NCBI GenBank assembly: GCA_022457155.1
Contig: JAJGOT010000508.1
Span: forward strand, 415,501-479,500
DNA length: 64,000 nucleotides
Reading direction: 5' to 3'
Source of the DNA: Cladopsammia gracilis
Lineage: Eukaryota > Cnidaria > Anthozoa > Scleractinia > Dendrophylliidae
The notes under the pieces were generated by a model that saw nothing but the letters and a program-made list of their open reading frames with translations, did no database searches and was not told the DNA's origin. The position numbers and the translations under genes were made by a program. Below, in pieces: positions 1 to 9,264 of this stretch; positions within the stretch are counted from its first letter, which is position 1, and each line of letters begins with the position of its first letter.

Positions 1-243
1 TGTGACATTATTGACAAACAACAAAATCTTTTCAACGGAAAACCTTCAAGTGTTTTGGGCAGGTTAGATATCAAAGGTAAACCATACGAGAAAATTAACT
101 ATCAATCAACACAACAGCATGTCTTACGTGACACCTCCTCTGGAGATCATGTAAACAGCATAACACTGTCTGTCAAAGACGTAGACAATAACCTCTTTGA
201 CTTCCATGGACTTTCATTAGAATTTGAAATTGAGATAAATTAA
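1..243 (+). CDS. C-terminal fragment of a probable virion protein (left element)
   Basis: The frame is open from the first base of the window to the stop at 243, so the gene begins outside. The last ~35 residues alternate polar and hydrophobic residues as in beta strands and end in an acidic FEIEIN tail. The ending resembles in style the end of the penton-like protein of the neighbouring provirus (13,190-13,993), but I cannot show homology by eye. Twenty bases downstream lies a membrane protein gene that has a counterpart in the provirus, and then a VLTF3-like gene, so the context is viral. A minor capsid or fibre protein is the most likely identity; this is inference. Confidence 0.4.
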   Translation, partial: CDIIDKQQNLFNGKPSSVLGRLDIKGKPYEKINYQSTQQHVLRDTSSGDHVNSITLSVKDVDNNLFDFHGLSLEFEIEIN

Positions 244-262
244 AATATAATATAGACAAACC

Positions 263-924
263 ATGAGCTCGCCTAACGTGTTGCCATCAGCTCCTGAATA
301 CAGCGAGACTGAATCACTTTACCCAGTCTTGCCCAACGGTGAAGACTTCAGACTCAAGAAAATCTCTGACATGCAAAAGGAGCTTGAGTCACAGGCTGAC
401 CACTATAGACAGGTCGCAAAGAAATACAAGCGAACACACACCATTGTTCCCGGAACAGCAGTAAGCCTTGCTTTCATTTCTACAGGCTTGTCTTCAGCCA
501 CAATCGCCACAGCTCTGACCGGAGTCGGGTTCGTCGCCAGCCCTGGTATTGCCAGTGTTGCGGCTATGACAGGTTTTTCATCAGCAAGCCTCACTGTATT
601 TAGCAAGCGGCTCAAGAAAAAATTACTAAACATGAGAAAATATACACACTCGCCCTTGCAAAACGAAACTCTGTCTGTGAGCTGGTTTCAAAAGCTCTAA
701 CTGACAAGAGTATCAGCGATTCAGAGTTCAAAATCATCCTCCGGGAAGTTGAAAAGTATCACGAACTAAAGAACGAAATCCGTTCTGGCAAAACAAAGCC
801 TTCACAAGACAAACAAACTCAAACTCAAGATCTTGAAAAACTCAGAGGCGAGCTTCGCAAAGAAGTCAAAGAAAAGTTTCAAAAAAACTCAATCGTCTTG
901 CCGCAGCGTCCAAGTCAGATTTGA
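263..924 (+). pseudogene. Small membrane protein with central hydrophobic hairpin, frameshifted (left element)
   Basis: The start at 263 gives an N-terminal polar region, a basic YHR/KRTH stretch near residues 47-60, then about 60 hydrophobic, Gly/Ala/Ser-rich residues that look like one or two membrane segments. A basic KRLKKK follows. The frame then shifts in the A-run near 614-625. In the +2 frame a charged helical tail continues to a stop at 922-924. The architecture (helix, basic patch, hydrophobic hairpin, basic patch, helical tail) matches the intact 162-residue protein at 18,330-18,818 in the neighbouring provirus. Both lie next to a VLTF3-like gene, so I treat them as the same family. 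Function is unknown; membrane remodelling or entry is speculation. Confidence 0.6.
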
Positions 925-993
925 AAGAGTAAACTCGGGTTTCTCGCTTTATCTAACAAAAGAACGCATTGTGTGACATGACGTGACATTGTG

Positions 994-1166
994 CGTGACA
1001 ACTGTGCCGTGACGTCACATCGTTCGGTAGAAATAAACGTGAACATTGTGAAGCACTTAATTATTTAGGTAGGCCGGCACAGCTGTGCCGTGACGTCATA
1101 CATTTATACTTTAAAGTAAGTTTTGCTTCGTTTTTGAGACCGGCACAGCTGTGCCGTGACGTAATG
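994..1166. promoter_or_regulatory. Three copies of a palindrome plus CRE-like motif
   Basis: The 14-bp palindrome GGCACAGCTGTGCC directly followed by GTGACGT(C/A)A occurs in full at 1076-1098 and 1141-1163, and as a degenerate copy at about 998-1018. The unit combines an E-box core (CAGCTG) with a CRE-like TGACGTCA. The copies lie between the membrane protein gene and the VLTF3-like gene of the left element. They could be promoter or replication-origin sites; the role is inferred from position only. Confidence 0.5.
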
Positions 1167-1248
1167 ACTTCTTTGGATTTTAGTGGCAGTCACATAAAAG
1201 GAAGTCACGAGAACACCCAATTGAAAAAAACAATTGTATTGTATAAGC

Positions 1249-1917
1249 ATGACTGACTTCGTCGTACGGCTCAATGAACTTGACAAACAACACAGATTTG
1301 CCATCCTTCGTTCGCTATACGGCAGCGATTACAGAAAAGAAATACACCGCTTGTGCCTGCCGGAAAAACTTTATCATATCTACGAAGATATGGGGCAGGC
1401 AGAGGAGGGGAAGAAATATCTACAAAAACATTATAACAACATGCAGCGTGAACGTTGGGACCGAAGATTTCTGTCTTGTTATTCTTGCGGTGGCTCATTT
1501 TTGCGATCAATCGATTCTTGTGAACTTTATTGCAAAAAATGCGGTCGTGTGGAAGTTCTAGAGGATTATGCTCCGGCATATACGGATCAAAACATTTTTT
1601 ACAAGCCAAGGCAAAGTCAGTCGGCGCGATGTTATGCATTTGGTTATGCTTTGAACCGGCTTATCAAGAAGCTCGAATTTCTGCCTATGAAATTGACTAT
1701 AGATCAAATCGATGAGACGAAACGCATCTTCAAATATATAGAAGCTCGGCTTCCGAGAATCTCTCATACGTTTGTGATCTACAAAATCCTGGACATTACA
1801 ACGCCGCTTGAGGCCCCGCAACGAGCGATTGTAAATTGCCTGAGACAACAGATGTCAAACAATATGATAATTAAAAACGAACATTTATGGGACAATGCTT
1901 TCCGAGATCTGGAGTAA
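1249..1917 (+). CDS. Poxvirus VLTF3-like late transcription factor (left element)
   Basis: The gene encodes about 222 residues from the ATG at 1249. A zinc ribbon is visible as CYSCGG and, 21 residues later, CKKCG. After it comes an all-helical region with a conserved-looking pattern: Tyr/Phe-rich segment, an aliphatic helix ending in LPR, then a VIYKIL helix. The same layout (CxxC ribbon, helices, hydrophobic I-F-V-I-K helix) is seen in the clearer VLTF3-like gene at 18,941-19,515. In nucleocytoplasmic and Polinton-type viruses VLTF3 homologues activate late genes. This copy is intact, while its 3' end overlaps the exonuclease pseudogene on the other strand by 47 bp. Assignment rests on pattern, not on a search. 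Confidence 0.6.
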   Translation: MTDFVVRLNELDKQHRFAILRSLYGSDYRKEIHRLCLPEKLYHIYEDMGQAEEGKKYLQKHYNNMQRERWDRRFLSCYSCGGSFLRSIDSCELYCKKCGRVEVLEDYAPAYTDQNIFYKPRQSQSARCYAFGYALNRLIKKLEFLPMKLTIDQIDETKRIFKYIEARLPRISHTFVIYKILDITTPLEAPQRAIVNCLRQQMSNNMIIKNEHLWDNAFRDLE

Positions 1918-3009
1918 GCGTTGCCGCTTTCTCAATTAGAAAGGCTTCCAACATGACACTGTCATCGCCGATGTTGTCTTCAAAAGTTTCACCAGGTATG
2001 GTTTTGTTAAGTTGTTTTTGGTTTGATAATTTTTCATGAAAACGGTTGACCGATTCGTGAATATTTTCTAAGAAATTTAGTCGTTTTGTTTCCCAAATTG
2101 CTGTTATGTCTACAAGCTTCCATGAAAAGAAGGCAACCGTCTTATAACAGTTTGGGGGCCAATATTCACTGAATGTCCTTGTATTTATTTCCTTCAAAAA
2201 ATCTAAATCGCTTCGTTTCTGATACTCATCATATCTCATATAAAACCAATCACCGCTACACACGAAATCTCCAGATGAAATTCCTCTCATAATTTTTTCA
2301 AACATTGCGTTTGATTTTGTTGCGCCGAGGTCAAGTAATTTTGTCTGACCCGGAAATAATTTTTGTTTGGAAGATAGAAGATAAATACCACATGCGCGTG
2401 CTGATGGTGTTTTTTGTTTTGTGTACGACCCCTTTGTTTGGAAAGGAATTATGTTCAAGACTAAGGCCAAGCTGCTTCAAAGAACACATTCTGAAATAGG
2501 CATCTACAAACAAGCCTTTGTTAACTCTCTCCCCGCTGAGAGCAAGGCCGGTTTGTAATTGATCACGATACTGTTTTGGAATTTTTTTTGCATGCAATCT
2601 TTCAGGTGTAAGGCCACTTAAACTCTAACAAGACAATTGTCTCGTCGTTGTGTGAGAAATATCCGTCTGGGCTGAAAGTAACCTTTCCAAAAAGAGGGTG
2701 ATCCTTTGCAAGATTTAGAGAACCCTTATATCCGAAAACTTTGACAGAATGTTTCTTCTCAAAATATTCACGGACTAGAAACTCAAACAATGTGCAACAA
2801 GCGCAGGCCACATTTTTGCTCATGTCGATAGATTTTGCTTTTTTGCGAATTAGACTTGACTGACTCTCAAATGGCGAAGACCCTGTCAAGGCAGAGATCT
2901 CCGATGCCCCGATTGTATTTTGTCTGGCTTTGACCCATTCTTCGCTCCTTTGAATGAAACCAGTCTCGCGTGATTTCAGGAAGGCCTTGAAAGTTTGCAC
3001 GTTCGCCAT
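1871..3009 (-). pseudogene. YqaJ/lambda-type 5'-3' exonuclease, frameshifted (left element)
   Basis: The N-terminal part reads RSEEWVKARQNTIGASEIS, then TGSSPF, FEFLVREYFEKKH, a TFSPDGYF segment and LLEFKWPY. These are the signature blocks of the YqaJ viral recombinase/lambda exonuclease fold, with the catalytic Asp in SPDG and the ExK motif in EFK. Such enzymes resect DNA ends for single-strand annealing in viruses with linear DNA. The frame breaks near 2605-2612, just after EFKWPY, and again near 2440-2465; the remaining C-terminal third is open to the stop at 1871. I chose the Met at 3009 because it precedes the conserved block closely; an in-frame Met at 3045 is also possible. No counterpart was seen in the provirus at 3,210-20,514. 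Confidence 0.75.
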
Positions 3010-3045
3010 GTGGGTGTGTATATACAGGGGGTGTGATTTCTCCAA

Positions 3046-3209
3046 TTGGTGATAACCCCTGTTGAGGTGATCTCATGTCGGATCAGCATTCACAAACACT
3101 GTGCCACAAGTTGTTGTGGAGTCAATCTTTGCGCAGCTTCGATTATATATTGCGGTACAATAGATGGAGGGGGTAGAGGGGCAGAAGATATTTGACCTAG
3201 AGTTTTTGG
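3046..3209. other. Junction between the two viral elements
   Basis: This short stretch links the left element to the first base of the Polinton terminal repeat. A minus-strand reading frame from 3200 to 3111 is rich in Pro and Gln and looks coding, but it is too short to name. The six bases before the provirus (TTTTGG, 3204-3209) do not match the six after it (ATCTTT, 20,515-20,520), so no Polinton-type 6-bp target duplication is evident. Confidence 0.4.
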
Positions 3210-3282
3210 AGTAGTTAAGGACTTGGCGGCACCAGATCAGTTTTGCAAAACTGATCTGATGCCAAGCCAAGTCTTAACTACT
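3210..3282. repeat. Palindromic terminal hairpin (left tip)
   Basis: The outermost 73 bp read almost the same on both strands. Two ~31-base arms meet at the central CAGTTTTGCAAAACTG (3238-3253), with a one-base indel and a few mismatches in the arms. As single-stranded DNA it would fold into one long hairpin. Confidence 0.9.
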
Positions 3283-3450
3283 TCCCATCTGTTGGATTAA
3301 AAAATATAGAAAAATCAAATGAAACTATATGTTAATAAAAACAAATGGTGCGTTTATTCCATTGCGTGATTTCCTTTGCGTTTATTCCATTGCGTGATTC
3401 CACATAATAGAATCCTTTGCGTGACACAATTCTCGGAAACACAGGAAGTC
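3210..3450 (+). repeat. Left terminal inverted repeat of the Polinton
   Basis: It aligns with the reverse complement of 20,314-20,514. The left copy is ~40 bp longer because the GCGTTTATTCCATTGCGTGA segment at 3351-3400 is present twice. Outside the tip, the match includes an A/T-rich block (about 3292-3345) and a block ending in a TCTCGGAAACACAGGAAGTC motif. Confidence 0.92.
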
Positions 3451-3588
3451 TTTGATTCTTAGAAAAGTTTATGACGTGGAAATATTTTTCAATTTTATAG
3501 TCGTCATAAAAAAGATCCTTGTAACAAATAACAATATATCTTCTCCAATCTAATTATAATGGATACCAATATTTGATAAAAGAGTGAT

Positions 3589-6500
3589 TTATTTTGTTTT
3601 ATAATGTCCGTATGCATAACTATTAATTCCATCTTCTAATAAATATATTTTATCATCAAAACAAGAGAGTGATACCTTGTTAATCTCATAACTATGAAGT
3701 TTATGGTTTTGACTTCTTATAGTTTTCATCTTATGATACATCTGTTTATTTTCAAATAGTGTTTGTTTATAATTTTTATGTTTGATATTATTTTTTTATA
3801 ACATTCTTTTTAATCCCTTTAGCAGTCTTACCTCCTGATTGGTTGTCTTTTCTATAGCTATACATTTTTTATCTCAATCCGACGAATTCGGTTATTGGTA
3901 TACCTGCTGCCTCATCTTTGAATTTACCAATTACATTTTTATTTGTCTTGTCAAAATATTGTGAATCTTGAGCATAATCACTGTTATCGAATCTATTTTT
4001 ATCCTTCCAGAAGTCTGAGTAGACATCTTCAGCTTCGATTTCATATGTAAGACTATCGGTGTCGGTAAATAGCAGCTTAGCTTTGTCTCCATACTTCTTT
4101 TTGATGTAGTTATAATGAAAATCATACATTAATGTCTTACTAAGATCTAAGATACACATACCCACATAAGCCGGCCTGTTTAGGGTTAGTGTTTCTTTAA
4201 TCTTATGAACAGCTACAAGGTTTTCATTGAAGATCTTACTACTTACATATGTTGGTTTAGCAGCCATTTTTAATAGTTTCTTTTCATCAGTTACTAATCT
4301 GACATCTACTCTCTTTCTGATATTTTCCATTGTTTTTCCAAATACTGAATTATTCATAAGTTTGAAGAAATCTTTCTCAAAAGCATTTTTTGCATTAGTT
4401 CTTTTCTGTGTGTTGAAATCAATATATTGCTTCAACCATGCAGACTGATCAAATTCTAATACTCGATGAACTTTTGTTATTTTTAATCCAAGATCTGTAT
4501 ATAATTGAAGGTTTCTATAGTGTAGAACATATTTTTCTTTGTTTATTAATGTTGGAATCAGTTTTTGTACTATACCTGTTGATATATTATATTTGGTAGC
4601 TATTTTTTTACAATACCCAGATAGCATATCTTTATTTACACAAACCCTCTCAGCAGCTAGTGGATAGTCGTTATGAAGGTCATGCAACTCTTTGGGGTAT
4701 TCTAAATCAACTTCTAATATTAAACCTTTTTTGCTGTTTTCATTGTATTTAGCTAAATCTATGTTGTTAATCTGTTTATCTGTCATCCATCTAAAACCAC
4801 CAGTTGGTAGGTATTGTGACATAGCCCAACCATATAAATTATTTGCGTCTAGATACATGATATACTTTGAGGGCGCCTTCTCATCGTATGTATTTTCATG
4901 TATTTATTGTTAGCTTTACCGTATCGATTGGCTATATATGATATACCACCCCTCATACCTTTTTCAATAAATTGAAACATATCAATGTCAGTCATTAGTT
5001 CCAATTTGATATCAGTCATTTTTAGCATAGCATCCCATGACAAACCAGGAGATGTGAAATAATGACATGGATCAAGTTTATAGTATTCTAAGCATGTTCT
5101 CCTAAAGTTTTCAAACACATCAGCTAATAGAAGGATGTCAGATTTCAAATACAAGTCATGATACTCACCCATTGTTTAGAGCATGAATGTTTCCCATACA
5201 GTCTGAGCATGTTGATAATCTTTATTGCTTATATGCTCATTATTCATGATACTAAAAAGTCTTCTTTTGTTGGTAGTTGTTCATTGAATTTATCAAAATT
5301 GTCCATATAATCATAAGGGTAGACCCCCTTTTGTGCCATTAAATCAAGCTTTTTACCTTTGAATTTTTGAGAGGTATATTTTAATGATTCTTTTGGTAGA
5401 TTACTTACTAGTTTTTCTAAACTGGAACTCATGAATTGGAAACTGTCAATAAATGTTAGATGATTACCAAGCATGAACGCCATATATTTTTCCATGTTGT
5501 TAGGAATTGCATTGACGTTCATTTGACACTTTTCACCTTTCTTATTTGTATATGTATGCTTCTTGACTATTTCACCAATCTCTTGCATTATAAAATGACT
5601 GTCATATCCACGGAGATTGTGAAATATAACCGGTATCTTATCAGTTAATCGGAAGTTAATATTACAATCTTGATGAGCTGATCCTCTATACTGACCAGTA
5701 ATATGACAGTGATCTCGAACTCGAATATCTTTCTCTGTATACTTTTTATCACATATATGACATTTATCAGCTTTTTGGAATTCTTCTTCATCCTTTTTTG
5801 TCATTTTTAATGGTTTGTTAAAATATCTTTTATTCATATTACGACAATATTTAACTTCTTCTAACATAGCTTCCATAAATTTGTTAACAGCTTCTTCACC
5901 TCTATAGATCTGTACTGGTTTACTATATTTATCATCATAACAGCATACAACCTTATAACCATAACCACAATCAGTATGTTTTTGATACGATTCAGTATAG
6001 GATTTGTCACTGTATGGTCTGCATCCTTCTATTTTTTCTACAATAGCTTCAAAATCTGCATAGATGACAAATGGTACAGGCAACTGCTTATGGAAGTTGT
6101 TGAATTTCAATATGTTATTATCCTTTGACGGCATTTTTATGGCTTGTTTTCCATTAATTATGATGCAATTTTCTTTATGATTTAATAATACTCTTTCACT
6201 ACTGAAACATTGTAAACAATACATACAAAAATGCTTTCTATGTTCATGTTTTGTTTGATTGTACATAAATTTATTGAAGTATTTTATTAATACATAATGT
6301 TTGTTTTCACCTTCTGTGATCAATAGTAAATGCATTTGATCTTCAAATTTTTCTTGGGATATGTAAATAGGAAATGGTTGCTTTTCTTCATATCCAAATA
6401 CATTGATATTGATATTATTCTGTTTCTCAATTTTATTATACTGTTTTTGATTGACTGGAAATTCAATTCCTGAGTAATTCAACTTTTCAATAAATTCTTT

Positions 6501-7337
6501 ATCACTTTTTTTAATTCTCTGTGGGTATTTTTCTTGGGGATTCAAATGTCTGATGTGACACCACCTAAAGCATTCATTATCCTCATTTTTCATATTTATC
6601 AATCCCTTTGCACTGTTTCTGAGTTCTTGTGGTAGTTTAATGTATGAAGAGCCTCTCATTGGTTGATATTTTACTATGTTAATATAATGATTATCAACCG
6701 ATTTAACAGTCCAACCAGACCCTTCAGATATCCATTGAGCTATCTTATTCAAGATTTGCTGTTTTGACAATTGTAGTGATTTAGTAATTTCTAGATTATT
6801 TATGATTGTTTGAGCTAGACTGTTGAAATATGCGGTCTTATACACTATTTCTCCGTCTGACATTTTTGTAAATGTTACCTTAAGCGTTTCAACAAATTTC
6901 AGTCCGTTCATCGATGTTAATATGTTTATAAGCTGGTATTCAATACCCTTTCTAGTGTTTTGTGGTTGAACTAATAGGTCTTTATCGTTTTTAATTGTGA
7001 TTTCATAGGATTTAGTATAACCTTTTAGAGCTTTGTCTGTTTGCTCTATTTTAGTTCTTGGAGCAGGAACTGGTTTTTCTGCAACTGACTTTTTAGTTCT
7101 AGGTGCTGGAACTGGTTTAGCCCTGAATTCCAATGGTGGAAGAATTATATTGTTTTCATAATCTTGAACCATTTGATTTACACTCTTATGAGGTGCTGGC
7201 ACTGGTTTGTAAGTTCTTGGTGTTGGAACTGGTTTGGTATCATCTACCACAATAATTTTAGGCTTCTTATTCTGTTGCTTTAAAAGCAATTTGATGAGTT
7301 CTGATTTACTAAGTTTCTCAAGATCACTCTTGTTCAT
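3589..7337 (-). pseudogene. Protein-primed family B DNA polymerase (Polinton PolB), multiply broken
   Basis: The product would be ~1,240 residues. The N-terminus has a SAP-like helix and three to four PxPxPRT motifs (residues 35-100). A C2HC finger lies near residues 370-390, Exo I as YADFEAI near 425, an endonuclease VII-like zinc motif (CHIC...DHCHITG..RG...C) near 525-560, and Exo II as FHNLRGYDSHF near 572. The palm holds motif A DANNLYGWAM, motif B NNSVFGKTMEN and motif C FTDTDS. Breaks: frameshift near 5245-5252, stop at 5176-5178, frameshift near 4885-4895, stop at 3869-3871 and frameshift near 3800-3810. The true end is the stop at 3589-3591. It would replicate the linear genome from terminal protein primers. 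A TAGATA-type promoter motif lies 16 bp upstream of the ATG. Confidence 0.95.
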
Positions 7338-7445
7338 TTTATATACTATAGTATAGATAATTCTTTATATGTATTCAGTTGGTGCGTTTAAGTATGGTTG
7401 AGAATTTAAGTGATCCAATCATGGATCCATTAAACTATATGTTTC

Positions 7446-7695
7446 TTAGTTTTCATGGTGTGTTTCAATGATCAAATCATGGATCCTCCTATTAATATTA
7501 TCTATATGTTTATTCGTTTTCAAATGACAGAATTTTCCAGCAAGCGAGTAGTTGATATTGTTATTGCATACACGGCAATACCACTCTTTATTTAACATAT
7601 AACGAGTTTTGGATCTTTTAATAGCTTCTTTTTTGGCTACGGGTGTGGTATATAGGCGGTCGTCCTCTACCTCTTTTTATTACTTCTTTTTCCAT
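7446..7695 (-). pseudogene. Small AT-hook plus single zinc-finger protein, frameshifted
   Basis: From the ATG at 7695 the product begins MEKEVIKRGRGRPP, which contains an AT-hook-like GRGRPP. One base shift near 7650-7660 opens a frame that contains a Lys-rich linker and one finger of the form CRVC, then H and H separated by five residues. It ends at 7446; total about 83 residues. The promoter-like TAGATA motif lies at 7711. The combination suggests a small DNA-binding protein. It is too short for automatic gene calls. Confidence 0.6.
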
Positions 7696-7916
7696 TTCTA
7701 TATAATACTATAGATATTCTTTTAAATAGTTTGCATTGATGCGTTTACATATAGCCAGAAACATTAATATTTTTGGCTACCAATGAATAGCGAATGCAAA
7801 GATATAAATATCTCAGAAATTTCTGGGATACTTGTAAATAGTAACATCTCTTTAAAACAATTTTGTATATCCCTTTAAATCCCTGATTAGTGTTCTAATG
7901 TTACTGATTGTATTTT

Positions 7917-8303
7917 TTAAACCCATGTGCCCTGAATCAGATGAATATTTCTACATCTTTCCAAATCTGCGTTGCTGCTTGTTTTTGTTGTGCCAGATAT
8001 ACTATTTTCTTGTTTGAGATATTTAATATTATCCATTTTGGTGGTTTTTAAAACGTCATATGAATTGTCATATCGATCAAGTTCCACGTCATTTATAATG
8101 CATTTTATTAGATCTTTCAATGTGATATCATCATCCATTTCTTCTATCTTACGCGTGTATAAATTCATCAATCGTCTTTTATGAGATAACCAATTGATTC
8201 GTTTATTATGTGTTTCTATTTGCTCCTCTAAAATAGCTATCTCTTTTTCATGGTAGATTATTTTTTCTAATATTTCAGATGAATAACTTTTGAAGTTTTC
8301 CAT
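7917..8303 (-). CDS. Coiled-coil protein of unknown function
   Basis: The gene encodes 128 residues from an ATG at 8303. The first ~60 residues form a strongly charged heptad-like helix (EILEKIIYHEKEIAILEEQ), followed by an acidic MDDDI segment and a polar tail. It lies 14 bp downstream of the integrase gene on the same strand. A GTTAGATA motif at 8316-8323 provides the same promoter-like sequence seen at other genes of the element and overlaps the integrase stop. I do not recognise a family. Confidence 0.6.
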   Translation of the reverse strand: MENFKSYSSEILEKIIYHEKEIAILEEQIETHNKRINWLSHKRRLMNLYTRKIEEMDDDITLKDLIKCIINDVELDRYDNSYDVLKTTKMDNIKYLKQENSISGTTKTSSNADLERCRNIHLIQGTWV

Positions 8304-8316
8304 ATTTGTATATATG

Positions 8317-9264
8317 TTAGATATTTTTAACGTCCTTTAGAGGTACCCATGAATTGAACTCTTTTGGATAACCAGACCATGATACCAAAGCTTGTTTTTT
8401 CTTATAGTCTCGTTTGATGACCTTATCTATACGAAAAACATCTTGTTTAGCATTCAATAACTCCTGTTGATAGAAAGATCCTTCTATTGATTCATCATTG
8501 AGATCTTTTAATTTGTAAGTTATAGGATTAGTGTATTGTATCTTATCGACTGTAAACACTTCTTCAGTCCAGTTTGGTGTATAACCCTTGTCGAACACAT
8601 TCCGTTTATACTTAGATATTCGAATTTTATCACCAACTTTGAATTTTGGTTTATATGATAATAGTTCCGTATCATAGAGATTGAAATAAACAGTTCCTTC
8701 ATTCTTTTTCATAGATGCTTCAATAGGTTTCATTTTGATACTTGAATGCTTTGTACTGTTGTATTCATTTAATAGTTTTGGTAACATGTCTAAATATTGT
8801 GTTGTATTTTGAGCTGTAAATTGTTTCCACATTTTAGATTTTAATGTTCTGTTAAATCTCTCAATAACAACAGCTTTACCTTCATTGAAAGTAGAATACA
8901 TCTCAATATTATTTTTCTTTAGCCAGTCTTTGAAAGTTTTATTATAGAATTCAGACCCTTGGTCTACCCAAATAAATTTAGGTTTCCGTTTGGATTTTTT
9001 AATAACATCATCAAATGATTCAGTAATTGTATTACCTGTTTTATTTTTAATAGGGATGCTCCAAGCAAATTTTGAAAACACATCAATGATGTTTAACAAA
9101 TATCTATAACCTTTATTCCATTTTGAAAACTTCTGCATTTCTACAAGATCAGCGCTCCAAATATCATCTATTCCATTGACAATAACTCTTCTAGTTCTGA
9201 ATTTTCGTTTGATTGGCTTATGTAATTCATCGGCTAATTGTTGAGCCCAATCATTTTTACTCAA
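8317..9264 (-). CDS. Retroviral-type integrase with C-terminal chromodomain
   Basis: About 315 residues. The DDE core is visible: Asp in WSADLVEM (~residue 40), Asp in WVDQGSEFYN (~100) and Glu in VIERFNRT (~135). An SH3-like basic segment follows (KVGDKIRISKYKRNVF), and the last ~45 residues are a chromodomain ending in VSWSGYPKEFNSWVPL. It would insert the element into host chromatin. The frame has no ATG before the first catalytic Asp: it opens after a stop at 9298-9300, reads through a TTG at 9264, and overlaps the end of the phospholipase gene. This raises the possibility that it is made by frameshifting from that gene (see 9276-9282). The core looks undamaged. Confidence 0.92.
   Translation of the reverse strand: MSKNDWAQQLADELHKPIKRKFRTRRVIVNGIDDIWSADLVEMQKFSKWNKGYRYLLNIIDVFSKFAWSIPIKNKTGNTITESFDDVIKKSKRKPKFIWVDQGSEFYNKTFKDWLKKNNIEMYSTFNEGKAVVIERFNRTLKSKMWKQFTAQNTTQYLDMLPKLLNEYNSTKHSSIKMKPIEASMKKNEGTVYFNLYDTELLSYKPKFKVGDKIRISKYKRNVFDKGYTPNWTEEVFTVDKIQYTNPITYKLKDLNDESIEGSFYQQELLNAKQDVFRIDKVIKRDYKKKQALVSWSGYPKEFNSWVPLKDVKNI

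Noticed and set aside
3332..3553. A ~73-codon minus-strand open frame running from beyond the PolB end into the left terminal repeat
   Set aside because: It has no ATG and its second half is made by the repeated GCGTGATTTCC/TTCCATT units of the terminal repeat.
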